DNA from: Cristatella mucedo
Taxonomy: Eukaryota > Bryozoa > Phylactolaemata > Cristatellidae
Reading direction: 5' to 3'
DNA: 64,000 nt
NCBI GenBank assembly: GCA_009760855.2
Contig: WPIO01000121.1
Coordinates: 960,001 to 1,024,000, forward strand
A model generated the notes under the pieces. That model did no database searches. It saw only the letters and a program-made list of their open reading frames with translations, and had not been told where the DNA came from. Every line of letters starts with the position of its first letter. Positions within the stretch are counted from its first letter, which is position 1. The position numbers and the translations under genes are program-made. Positions 10,440-21,739 of the stretch are shown in pieces.

Positions 10440-11993
10440 GCGGGGCGGGGGGTAGTGCGCAGATCTCCCCTATTGGCGTTGGGAATCGCCGTCGATTCGA
10501 TGTTGCCGCCGCCGCCAGCAGGCAGAAAGGACTGAGGAGACGCCGCAGGCCGCCGCAGGCGTCCGCCATCGTTACGCACCTTCTGGCCTGGTACGTGGAG
10601 GCCTCTGCTCTCAATGGCTACGCCGGACTGCTGAGAGCGCTCGCGCGGCGGCGGAGCCATTGTGGCAACTCATTCTGAAGACGAGCGCGGCCCCTGGCGA
10701 AGCCCGCCGCCGCCGCAGGCCGCGGCCCTTGTGTCGGGTTCGCGCACCGGCGAACACGCCGACCCGGCGCAGCGCGCGTGCACGTAGGCACGCCGCCATA
10801 CGACTCCGTCGGCGGCGGCCGCCGCTGCTGAAAGAAAGGAGAAATTCCGCCGCCGTCGTCCTGTCAGCCGCGAGCTCGCGCGGGCCGGTGGCCCGGGGCC
10901 TCGCCCCTTGCGCGCGGGCGGTCCAATCGCCTGCCGCCGCCGCCGCCGCCTCCGCAGCCGCTCGACGCGGCGGCGGCGATCCGCGTCTCTCGGCGGAGCG
11001 CGTACGTCGTCGCGAGTGTCGGCTGCTGCGGAAGGAAGGCTGCAACGGAAGAAAGCGGCGAAGCGAGCGCGGACGCCTGAGGTGAGCGGCGGGCGAGTGG
11101 CCGAACAGCGAGTCCATCGCTTCGCTGCTCAAGCAGCGATGCGATCGCGGCGCGGGGGGGGCCACATCGGCCGCCGACGGTTAGGCACGGCGGCGGCAAC
11201 ACTTCCTGCCGAGTGCCGCCGCCGCTCTCCGGCGTCAAGCCGGATTCCGGTTTCGGCGGCTGCGGCTCGAGGCCTCGCGGCTCGTGCGGCCTCGAGGTCG
11301 CCGCCGAACATCGTGCGAACGTCGGTCGGGCCTGGCGTCAGTTGCCCTGCGGCGGCGTGCGGGGTGGGGCGCGGCTGGGATCAGTGAGGCGGCGGCAAAA
11401 GGAGAAGAAAGGGAGTGGAGGGTGGGAGGGAGGTCAAGGCAGCGCGAGGGAGGTCAAGCAGGAAAAGGAGCGGAGGAAGTCGAGCGACGGGATGGGGCGG
11501 CGCGAGCGAGAGCCGTCGAGTCGCCGCGCGGCAGCGGTCGCGCGGCGACTCGACGCCGAGTCGCCGAGTCGCCGCGCGCTCGCGATTGCTGGAGCGACGG
11601 AGTCAGGCCGAAGCGGCGCGTACAGAAGCGCTACCGGAAATGCTATCGGATCTTGCGGCGAGCGAGCGAGCGAGCGGCGGAATGGACCTCTTGCCGAGCG
11701 AGCGAAAAGCGGACGAAGTGCGAAAAGGGCTACGGCGGGTGGCGGCCGACGCTATCAGAATGGCCGCCGCCAGGCCTTTTGCCTATCGACGTCACGGACG
11801 GCGGGGCGTCAGCGGGCGCGTCTCTTCGCCTTTAGCGTCGCCACGTGTGAGTGCTATTTTCAGCTTCCGCTTCCGTTATTTGAGCGGCACCGTCCGTACT
11901 CCCTGTCAAGCGGACGCGCGCCTGCGCGTTCTCTGCTTCCAGTTTTCTGCTTCCTTCGCTGCGGCTGCTGCTGCACCGCCGGCTCCGGCCGCC
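10440..11993. promoter_or_regulatory. GC-rich 5' region of MCT-C
   Basis: CpG-dense sequence lies directly upstream of the MCT-C start codon, so a CpG-island-like promoter or 5' UTR is likely. There is no TATA box I would defend. Open frames on both strands are long because of the base composition and encode Arg/Ala-rich nonsense. Confidence 0.45.
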
Positions 11994-12204
11994 ATGTTCT
12001 GGTCGTGGAGACCGAGCGGCAAGGACGCGGCCTTCAGCTGGCTCGTAGCGACGGCGTCGTTCGTGTCGCTATTCCTCAGCATCGGGCTGTCGTTCGGCAG
12101 CGTCGGCGTGATGACGGTGGCGTTCGGCGAGCAATTCGGAACGGATAAGATCGAGGATCTGTCCTGGATAGGCGGCACGCGACTCAGCTTCATATTCTTG
12201 ACGG
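11994..12204 (+). CDS. MCT-C exon 1
   Basis: ATG in the context GCCGCCATG. It encodes MFWSWRPSGKDAAFSWLVA and onward to FIFLTG, covering TM1 and the start of TM2, with donor GTGAAC. The first 11 residues align with exon 1 of MCT-D, which supports this start. Confidence 0.88.
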
Positions 12205-15200
12205 GTGAACCGCCTGCCGCCGCCGCCTGCCGCCGCCTGCCGCGCGCCCCCTTCCTCCTCTCTGCAGCAGCCGCAGCAGCGACGGTCAAGCAGCGGCACC
12301 GAGGATACGGCAGTTTGGGCCGCCGCCGCCACCGCCCGTCGCCGCTGCTGCAGCCGCCGTCGCCGCCGATGCGCTGCAGGTCGATCACCGTTCCGGCTGC
12401 TTGCCGCTCTAGCTGCGATAGCCGCTCTAGCTGCGATCTATCGATGGCTTCGCGGTCTAAAACCGTCGGCAGCGCGGCGAGCGATCGTATGGTCCCTTCA
12501 TCATCTCGCCCGCTCCTGCTTCCGTATGGGAAATAATTACCGATCGAGCTGGCAGACGTACCTACCGCCCACATTGTGTAGCCACCTTGCGTTGCCATAT
12601 GCATGGATCGACTTAGATGTGGTATCCCTGTCTGAGAAAGCCCAAATTTTAGCAACGTTACGTGGCTGCAAGTAGATAAAACTTGGCTGTTAAGCTGATG
12701 CAGCAGTCGTCTAATGAAAGATCACTTTGGAACATGAGACCAAAATTTCGTGAAAATTCAATAGGAGATATGCTGGACGAACCCATTTTGAGCGTTAGCC
12801 TTTCCAGTTTCTGAATCACACTTGTTTTCCTCACAACTATTGAGTTAGTTTTATCGTCATTCAATTTAGGAAAATATGCTGCCATACATGTGCGGATGTC
12901 GTCCGTAAACGCAGCAAGGGAGTTGAGATAATTCGATGTGCTGGTGGGCTGGGAGCGATCAAAGCAAGGTACAACTGAGTGAAAACCTAGATTATGCCTT
13001 GCAATCACACCGGCTAGAGGGAAAGTATAAACCGTGAAAAGAACAGGACCAAGTGCAAATCCCTGAAGTACCCATGTTTCAGACGATCCTCTGATGATCT
13101 TTGTCCATTTACTATGCTCCGGAGTCACCTAATGAGATAGGACCTGAACTTTTGCAATGCAGTGCCAGTGATGCTTAGGCGAGATGAGAGGAGCTCCAGA
13201 AGGATTTGGTGATCGATAGTATCAAAAGCCACCGAAAGATCGAGCAAAGCAAGCCGAGATACCCAACCCATGCCTGCATTTCTAATTAGGTCGTTGTACA
13301 CCCGAAGCAATGCTGACTCTGTGGAGTGATCATCTCTAAAGCCAGACTGGAACTCAGTAACAAGGTTTGAAGTTTCAATATACGAGTTCAGCTGGTCTGC
13401 CACGACTCGTTCCAATGTCTTTGATATGAATGTTAGCAAAACAAGACTGGGTGTAAGTTGCTCAAGTTCTGTTGGTCTGGTGTAGCATTCTTGAGTAGTG
13501 GCCTGACTAAGCACTTTCTGAAAGGTGCTGGGACATGACCTCAAGCTAATGACTTTTGTAATGTTAGTTATGCACGGCAGCAGCAGATTAATGCATCGTA
13601 GACGCAGGACGGTGGAAATGAGGTCCAGAGCACTTTTGGTCTTCTTTGATTGGGATATGAATTCGAGGACGAGGTCTCTAGTGACCTCCTTGAACATAGA
13701 CACTGAGGTGCTGCATGAAATTGAGAGACAGGATTCCAGAGGGATTCTGCCATCTTAGGGATGGACTCCACGATCTTGTCTATCTTGTTGACAAAGAAGC
13801 CAGAGAAGCGATCGGCGAGATCATCGCAGGGATCACTAGGTAAGGAGCTAGCCTGGGAGCGCTTGAGGAGACGGCTAATCGTTGACATCAGCATATTTTG
13901 GAAATGTGCCTCTGTGATCCAGCAACTTTTTTTTGTAGAAGCTAGACTTGCCATTAGCTTTGATCGATCGGTTGGTACGATCTGCTGTAATCCTCGAATG
14001 TCAGTCCTAATCTGTTGTATGTTTTTTTCAAGCTTTCGCTAAGTACACCTAGCTAACTCAATGTCTGGGGTAAACCACAGGCCGTCTGGACGAGGGCACG
14101 GAGTGAGCCAGAGTCAGAGGTGCCAACTCCTTGACCATGTCAGCTAGTCTCGTGACGTAGCAATCTACCTATAATGACAGGTTGTGAGGGGTGATTGAGC
14201 AACAGAGGCGAAGCAGATATGTTCGCACGGACAGCATCGATGTCAAGAGTCTTGAGATTTTGCGATTCACGCGTGATTTTAGATTAGGAGGAGGAGGGCA
14301 CACATTGTTGGCTGAATGAGAATCTGCACGTTGCCAGGTAAGCGGAATTTGGCGATAATTTGGGATGACAATGTGCAGTCGTATGAGCAAATCTTGTCGA
14401 GTGTGTGACCCTTGACGTGAGGAGGGCTATGCACATGAGCCACAAGAGACAATGAGTCTGTCAGTGCACGAAATTTGATGCTGAAGGCATCAGATAAGTC
14501 ATCAAAATGTGTGTTGAAATCACCCATAACGAGAAATGAGATCGAGGATTCACAGAACACCGAACCAAAAATGAGATCGGAGAAATCTGAGATAAAGAAG
14601 AGCTCTGTACTCTGTGTGGGCGTTAGACTGCAACCATCATAGGTAGATTGTTCTCAGGGGAAATCAAGACAATATATTCGAAAGACTGCTTCGAGGGTTA
14701 CTGCATACGGCTTGAAGTTGAAGTTGGAGCATGTGATAAAAGCGAGTCTGCCTCAGGTTTTGATTGATCAAGGCTGTGAAAGTATTAGAAACCAGCCGGG
14801 GTAGCGCCTTTCATTTCTGGGAAGTGTACCGACTATAGCCAAGTTATAGTCACGGCAAGCAGGTCGAGACTTTTCTCGGAAATCAGGTCGCTTATCAATA
14901 GGGGTTTTTGCACTTTGAGCAAGATTCCGTAGGACAAACGTAGGCCGCCGGAGTTGTAGCAGGCCTGATGACCACTAATTTAGAGAGATTCACAGTGACG
15001 CTTGAGAGAGAACTCGCTGAGCTCTCCGAGACAGTGCACTGTCTCGAAGAGATTAATTAACTGGATTAAGTTTGTTAATCCACGGATTACCAAACGAGCG
15101 GGTACTCAGCTCGCAGGTCCCTCCAAATGAGCGTCAGCTCATTGCCCCGGCCTCAGCGGCGGATAGGCTGGCGGCGCTGGATCTGGGGTGCTTTTCTTTT

Positions 15201-18200
15201 GTTAATGCACAGTTCACGGATCTTATGAACAGCAATAACATGCAGGAATGCATTTGAATTACGACAACGAAGCGGTAATAGGTACGCACGATCATAAATA
15301 ACGTGCAGGATACTAGCCGCTGGCTTATCTACCGCCACCGCCGCCGGCGGCGTGGGAGACCCAGCAGCCCGAAGCTACAAACGTTTATAAGTCCGTAGGA
15401 GTAATAAGTAATAAGTAATAAAGTAATAAGTAATTTCTTACTCGCTACGGTTAAACAACAAACAGGTAAGACGCTTTAAAAGGGTCTTAGCTGCATCGGT
15501 TGCCTTATACGATGTTTGCAAGAACTTTGGTTTATGAAAGAGAATTGTGCTACGAACAAGGAACGCGTGTAAGCACGCTGGGTGTGCCTCGGTAATGTGA
15601 TGACTTAACTAACTCACTGCTTGCTGGTCTACCGGCTTGTCCAATCAGGCACTTACAGCTGGTGCAAAGCTCTGCAGCTAGGCTTGTCTGTCGTGAGCGT
15701 CGCAGTTGCCACATTAATCCCCTTCCCACCGACCTGCACTGGCTACCAGTCAAGGAAAGCACCAGCTTAAATGTTCTGCCGCTTATTTTTAAGTGCCTCA
15801 TTTTCTGGCTCCAGCTGGAGCTATCTATCAGAAGTACTCCCGTCCATCAGGCTAAGGATCGTACCACCAGCAGCTATTTATCACAGCATTTAGTGGTTCC
15901 TAGTAGTGATTCGTTCTTTACGTGCTCATGCCTGCTGACACTGTGCATGCTGCCACAAGCGCTATTTGCATGCTGACCCTGTGCGTGCATGTTTTCATTG
16001 AGCATCCAGCATAGCACTAGTCGTTCGATCGTGCTTCCTTTGCAGCAGACGTACAGCGTCTAGAAAGAGACCGAGTTCTCTGTGGGCGCTATAACGCATG
16101 TTTAAGTATTAATATCGTTAACATCAGTAGTAATAGTAGCACTAGTATTGGCGATGCGCCTTGGCCCACATCCACGGCTAGACGAGTTGTCAGTTAGTGG
16201 GCAGCAGCTACAGTTCGTAAATCGCTGCCGACTGACATCGCGGCAGATGGGCTCCGCCAGGCTTGACGATATTCGCAACAAAAAGTATTCACAACGTAGC
16301 CAGGCAGTTTCGCGTCGCTCGCCGTCTCTCTGCATCCAGTTTAGTCATCTTCTGAATGGCCACTTGAGCTGCGACTTGACGACATCCGTATCGCTGCTCA
16401 GCTCTCGTGCCAGCTCATGCAGGGTGCCCAGGCAAAGAGATCCCATTTGATTCGCCAGCCTCATGCCTGTATTGCTGCAGATGGGGCCTCAGCAGATATC
16501 CGGCCACCATTGCTCTGCTCATCGAGCCGATCGAGCTTCCGAATTTTCTGCCGGATCGTCCGCCGTCTCTGGACTCGAAGCCGCGACCTTCAATGTCGCG
16601 AAGAGCGAGCCAGCGAACCCCGCCCCCTTGAGCTACGACAGACAGAGTGACGATTTTAGTTGTCTTAGCAAGTGTACTTCCGTCATTACTATTCTTTGCA
16701 AGTGATTATTATTATTATCATTATTATTATTTGCTTCTTATCTTTTCGCGTCGTCTTCTGCTGCGATTTTGGTTCTTTTAGCTAATATCACAAGTTAATG
16801 ATATCGCATTAGATATCACGTGACTATCAGATGACATCCCATTATATGTCAAAAAATTATATCACAAGTAATTTATTTTAGTGTACTAATATCATTATTA
16901 TTATTCTTAACGAGTGCATTAGTAATAATATTCTTATTATCTGCCACTTCTTGTTTCGCTTCGTCTTCCAACATACTTCTCCCCCTACCCACCCGCCGAC
17001 CTGGCGCTGACAGATGGACGATAGCAAGGCCAAGGTCGCTTGCTTCGCCCCAACCACTTCCGCCGCCCACTCACTCTTTCGTTGGCGACCAAAGCATCTG
17101 CAAAGCGCGAATGACGCAAAAGAGGCGCAAATGACGATTCGTCCGCCGCTCCCGAGTCGTGCCCGCCGTCGAGGCGTGGCTCGGCGCTTGCGGCCTGGCG
17201 CACTCTCGCAAGCTTGCGAACCCCCGTCGCCTCGTCGTCAATTCGTCGCCAATAGTCGTCAATTCGTCGCCACGCCTTCAGTTGACATCGTCGCGCGCGC
17301 GCGCCTCTTGCAGGCGTCTTCGCTTCGCCTCTGGTCAACCGATTCGGCGCGCGCGCCGTCCAGCTCGTCGGCTGCGCGGTGGCCGCGCTCGGCGTCGGCG
17401 TGTCGCCGCTCGTGCGCGAGCTGTGGCAGCTCTATCTGACGTACGGCGCGCTCGCCGGCGTCGGCATGTCGCTCGTCTTCACCGCCGGCTCCGTGGTCGT
17501 CGAGGGTCACTTCGAGCGCTACCTGCACGTCGCGCTGCCGCTGTCGCAGCTCGGCGACACGGTCGGCTACTGCGTGTTCCCGTCGTCCACTCAGTCGCTG
17601 CTCAACGCCGTCGGCCTGCAGAGCACTCTCTACCTGTTCTGCGGCCTCTGCGGCGTTCCGGCCCTGTGCGCCCTGCTGTACGCACGCGACGCTCGACCGT
17701 CGGCGGCCGCAGCCGCCGTGACATCGGCCTCTCCCGCGGCGGCTGCGGCGGCGGTGAATGGACGCGCGTACGCGGTCGTCGAGAGTGCCGCGGAGGCGAC
17801 GGAGAGCCACGAGACGGCGCCAAGGCAGCCGCCGCCGCCGGTGAGCAGCCTTGGCGCCGGCGGCGGCGGCGGCCTTAGCGCGGAAGACGATCGCTTGACG
17901 CTTATCGAACTGCGGTTGGTGGCGGCCGGCGCCGGCGGCGACGCCGATGCCGACTCGCCTCGGACCGCCTCGCGGGCCGCTCTCAAGGAGCCTTCGTCTT
18001 CGGCTTTCGGCGACGGCTCGGTCACGCCGACCGGCGACGACGCCGGCGGCGGTGACGCGGTCGCGAAATCCTCGCCCGAGGCGGCGGCGGGCGCGGGGCA
18101 GAAGGCGGCTAAGGCCAAGTCACTGCGCGCCGACGTGGGCCGTCTGCTCAGGAGCGGCGACGCGTGGATTGTGTTCGCCAACACGTTCTGCTGGCCGTAC

Positions 18201-18848
18201 ACGTCGGCGTCCATCGTCGTGCTGCTGCCGAGCTACATCGTGCGCGCGGGACACATCGACAAGGACGAGGCGGCGCTCGGACTGACCGTCGTCGGCCTGG
18301 CCAACGTCGTCGGCAACGTGACGACGATATTCATCGGCCTGCGGCGCTACAACCACGCGCTGCTCTACGCCGTCTCGTGCGCCGCCCTCGGCGCCGGCAC
18401 GATGCTGTACGTCGTCGCCGACGAGTCGGCGGCCGCCTACTACGTGCTCTGCGCTTTCAACGGCTTCTGGCTCGGCGTGATACTCGGCCTCGTGCTGAGC
18501 ATCATGTACGACTACTGCGGCGACGCGTCGTTCACGAGCATGTTCGGCTTCTCGACGTTCGCCACCGGCCTCGGCGACCTGGCCGGAGCCGGCGTTACCG
18601 GTAGGCGGCGGCGGCTGCGGCGGCGGCGCGAACCGAAGGCGAGAGCTCCGACGCACGAGCGCCGCTCGTGGCGCTGACGGACGGCTTAACTTTCTCCTCT
18701 TCTTCGCGCAGGCATCATCCAGACGAATGCCGGCGACGACGTGGGCCTCTACGTCAGCGGCGCCTTCTCGCTTCTCGCGTGCGCCTCGATGCTGCCTCTG
18801 GCGATCCGCAGGCAGAGGCAGTCATCGAGCACCGCGTCAGCGGCGTGA
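11994..18848 (+). CDS. MCT-C: MFS monocarboxylate-transporter-like protein (3 exons, 544 aa)
   Basis: Predicted 12-helix plasma-membrane carrier of the SLC16/MCT type. Exons are 11994-12204, 17314-18600 and 18712-18848; both introns are phase 1. The N-terminus has KDAAFSWLV, a diverged form of the MCT DGGWGW motif before TM1, then a long hydrophobic TM1-TM2 and SWIGG. Exon 2 carries LVNRFGARAV, LYLTYGALAGVGMSLVF and HFERYLHVALPLSQLGDTVG. The last resembles the MCT signature between TM4 and TM5 (YF.KRR.LA.G.A.AGS). Residues about 194-345 form a Pro/Ala/Gly/Ser-rich cytosolic loop, unusually long for the family. After it come the C-terminal helices (SASIVVLLPSYIV, GLANVVGNVTTIFIGL, FNGFWLGVILGLVLSI). 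The total length is normal for MCTs. Substrate is unknown; animal SLC16 includes lactate, aromatic amino acid and thyroid-hormone carriers. It lies between two AADC genes and has a paralogue, MCT-D. Confidence 0.88.
12590..15372 (-). mobile_element. L2 element, inverted 5' part
   Basis: Read on the minus strand it goes from the L2 5' UTR (15372) through endonuclease motifs (SFLVMGDFNTHFDDLSDAF near 14525, HVKGHTLDKI) to the RT palm (LALLDLSVAFDTIDHQILL near 13200-13260, YxxDD region lost). It ends at about 12590, where the copies elsewhere read LVHAFVTSR. Frameshifts and stops make it non-functional. Confidence 0.9.
15600..16140 (+). mobile_element. L2 element, sense 3' part
   Basis: It begins at the sequence that elsewhere follows LVHAFVTSR (LDFCNSLL..), then LQLVQSSAARLVCRERRSCHINPL, the non-coding 3' UTR (CTGACACTGTGCATGCTGCC) and the GTCTAGAAAGAGACCGAGTTC hairpin. 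With the inverted block to its left it makes one element with a 5' inversion. Confidence 0.88.
17314..18600 (+). CDS. MCT-C exon 2
   Basis: Acceptor TCTTGCAG, donor GTAGGC. 1287 bp without a stop, joining exon 1 in phase 1 to give TG-VFASPLVNRFGAR. It contains most of the transporter and the low-complexity loop. Confidence 0.9.
18712..18848 (+). CDS. MCT-C exon 3
   Basis: Acceptor TTCGCGCAG after a 111-bp intron. It encodes GIIQTNAGDDVGLYVSGAF and the last helix (LLACASMLPLAI), and ends STASAA-stop at 18846. It aligns with MCT-D exon 3 at the shared LYVSGA / MYVSGA motif. Confidence 0.88.
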
Positions 18849-20390
18849 GGGGCGCGCGAAAGTGGACGAAGACGGGGCGAAAAGATGGCGGCGGCGGCAG
18901 ACTCGCGTCCGATCGCGTGCATCGTCATTGCTTCCACAGGGATCCTCGTCAGCTGCGCCTCGCTCTCGCGGCAGTGGCTTCGCCGCCGCCGCCGCTCGAC
19001 CTGCCAGCGTGACGCCGCCGCTGCCGCGGCTTCGGGTCCCTCGTTCTCTCGCCGAAAAAATCGGAGAGTTTGAAATTTCGCAAAATTGAGCGAGCGTGCG
19101 GGCAGACGCGGGCTGCATTACTCGCAAGCGGCGGCGGCGGCTGCTGCGAGAGAGAAACTAACGGAAGTCGACGAAAAAAAAGTCGACGAAACGGAAGTCA
19201 ACAAAACGGAAGTCAACGAAGGGGAATTTGACGAGTCCACTCGAGTCGACGCGATGGCGGATGGGACATTCTGCTGCTGCGTCGCTCTCGTCGACCCGGG
19301 GCGAAAGTAAACGGAGACGAGGCGAAAAAATGGCGGCGGCAGGGCGGGGCAGACTCGTCGGAGCCGTCGCGCGCAGCGCTCGATCGATTTCGGTCACCGA
19401 TTGATGGCGTTTTTGCTCTCTCTTTTTTAGCCGAAGCTTCGGTTTTCAGGTTTTCGCGACTTGTGCCGCCATGTTGTCGACGCTGCGCCTTGTGTCTCGC
19501 TATTTACGGCCTCGCCACTTCGGATCACTTCAGGTCACGCGTCTTCTCGAGATCGCGAAAAGAGTGCAATGCATCGCGGAAGCTCTCGGCGGCAGGTCAA
19601 AGGTCAGCCTCGGCGGCAGACAGTGTCTGCGGCGGCAGACAGTGTCTGCCGCCGAGGCCAAGGCCAAGGTCATGCCGTCATGGCGCACGCGCTCTCTCTC
19701 TTCCGATCCGGCGCCGTCGCCTTCGTGTGCCGCCGCCTCGATCGTTTCGCCGTGGACGTCGCGAACGAAAAAGAAATAATCAAGCTTTAATCAGTCATCA
19801 AGAAATAATCACCTTTTCATTGGGCAACGGCTGCTAGCCGACGGCCGCTGTCGACGGCACCAACAGCGGCGAATTCGCGCCGCGCCGCTGCGTTGCTGCT
19901 GGGGGTCGGGATGCTGCTGCGGCGGCACACGCCGAGCGTGCTTGCTATTCTTGCCGCTCGGCGCCAGCTCGGCGTCGGATATTTACTCGATCGACTTCGG
20001 CTTTGCAAGCCCGTCCGTCACCGCCTACATCCGACGGTAGTAAAAGGTGGGCGGCACTGAGACCGCCAGCTAACGATCGCGTAGGTTACTACCGCCGTTA
20101 ATTAACATGCGAACTCAACTTTCTGCAGGGACAATTTTGCGGCACGATTGCGCTCTTTCGTACTGCGAGCTTCCGCCACGAGCCCGTTACGAGGAGAGGA
20201 AGTAATCACCCAGCGGCGTCGGTAGCCATTGCTATAGCTATGACTGCTGCAGTGGTCTCTCGCTCGCGTTCACCTCTAAATCAATACGCAACCGCTATTG
20301 CCGAGTGCCCGGGGTGAAGACATGCCTAGAGACTAGAGACTGATGGCGACTTTGGACTCGCCCTCTGTCTATCTCAGCCTGTCTCCCTCT
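18849..20390. other. Downstream of MCT-C, no recognised gene
   Basis: It probably includes the MCT-C 3' UTR. A GGCGAAAAGATGGCGGCGG segment at about 18880 recurs diverged at about 19320 and holds a YY1-like GATGGCGGC motif. A degenerate ACGGAAGTCAACAAA tandem lies at about 19158-19220. A short frame at 19471 starting MLSTLRLVSRYLRP looks like a mitochondrial leader, but nothing recognisable follows it. Confidence 0.4.
19608..19657. repeat. 50-bp nested inverted repeat
   Basis: Two 23-bp arms (CCTCGGCGGCAGACAGTGTC and onward, and its reverse complement with one mismatch) are separated by 4 bp. Each arm contains the near-palindrome GCAGACAGTGTCTGC. Confidence 0.85.
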
Positions 20391-20399
20391 CTCTATATA

Positions 20400-20427
20400 T
20401 AAGTGTGTGCGTGCGTGTGTGAGTAAC

Positions 20428-20493
<66 letters not shown>

Positions 20494-20525
20494 TGTGTGT
20501 GTGTGCGCGCGCGCGAGCGCGCTGA
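20400..20525. repeat. (TG)n microsatellite
   Basis: About 80 bp of uninterrupted TG with GCGC variants at the right end. Confidence 0.96.
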
Positions 20526-21739
20526 CCCGTGTGTACGTCTTCAGCCTCTTTTTAGTCATATATATTATACAAATATATAGCGTATAAATATGTGTAGCTA
20601 CGTGTCTAAATTGATAAAAATACATGGCAGCTCATAGATATATAGATACATAGATATATAGATTATACATAGATATATAGATACATGGCAGCTCATAGAT
20701 ATATCTACACGTGCATGTATCAGTGTTCATTAATATGCAGTTGTACTTCTATGCAGACGTAAATATACATGTGCTACAGGCATGTGTGTGCATACATACG
20801 TATACACAATTTACCTGCTTCCGTATGGCATTTCTGGAAACGTGTCTATCTGTGCATCCATTATGCGCCTCTGCAGCCGCACGTATCCAGATGTGCGTAC
20901 GTGCACGTGCGTGTGGTTGCGGTTGAGAGCTGGCGATTCAGATAGATTAGGAGGGAACTCAAATGTGCCGCCGTAAATGCCAGCGCGTGCCAAATAAGGC
21001 AGCAAAGTGAATCAATCACCGGAAACTTCGTTGGAACTCGCTGGCACTCTCTTTGGAATGACTTCGGCGAAGCCGCCCATCCAGCTCAGCTGGTGAAGCT
21101 GAGCAAGACGGGCCCTGGATTTGCGTGATGGCCTCTCGATTCAAGGTCGTTCTGCCAAAATGTTCGCAGATCTGAGCCAATCAGAGCCAAGGTTCGGCAG
21201 ATTGATGCAATCTGTCGTCAGCTGAGTAAAAAGCGCGCACGACGACATCACCTGACGTCACCACATCAGCTTGCGTTTGGTGGAATGCTCGCTCAGTTTG
21301 CAAACAGCCCTAATAATTCATGAGATGATAATTGACTGCGACCTCGACCGAGGACTCGCTTGACCGAGACCAGGCTGAAAAAATCGACGGACAACCCAGC
21401 CATAACCGATTTCACCTCGACAGGTTCCATCTCGTTCTTTCATAGCTCTAGAATACCTATGCGGTACGTAGGCATATGCATTAATTACATATAATATATA
21501 AAATATTATATTAATACATTAATGTGATACGTCATATAATATAATGTTATACAGTAAAATGTATTATGTAGATTATATAATATATTAGAATATAGATATA
21601 TATGATAGTATAGATGATAACTAGGTGAATAGGTCACCAGTGATGAAAGTTGCTCCGTCAACTTCAAACAGTTTGCAGTCTCCTCGCAGTCTTTCGAATC
21701 TCTTGTTTGAATATCCTCCCACAGCAAGCTACCGCAGCA
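20526..21739. other. Intergenic, AT-rich and repeat-rich
   Basis: TAGATA-type simple repeats lie at 20630-20710. A segment at about 21145-21250 recurs at about 24565-24690 (CAGATCTGAGCCAATCAGAG and GTCGTCAGCTGAGT blocks). The AT-rich stretch 21480-21620 has no gene. Confidence 0.5.

Larger units (their letters stand above)
12205..17313 (+). other. MCT-C intron 1 (5.1 kb)
   Basis: It contains the 5'-inverted L2 element (12590-16140). The remaining 16150-17313 is unique-looking sequence with ATT runs at about 16708-16735 and no recognised exon. Confidence 0.7.

Noticed and set aside
10611-12655. Long frames on both strands around MCT-C exon 1 (for example 11415-12536 and 11906-12655 minus)
   Set aside because: Only the frame from 11994 to 12204 aligns with a transporter and with MCT-D. 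The others are shadows of CpG-rich sequence.
19471-19540. Short frame MLSTLRLVSRYLRP as a mitochondrial protein first exon
   Set aside because: It has the look of a leader and a possible GTCACG donor, but there is no consensus donor and no downstream exon can be identified.
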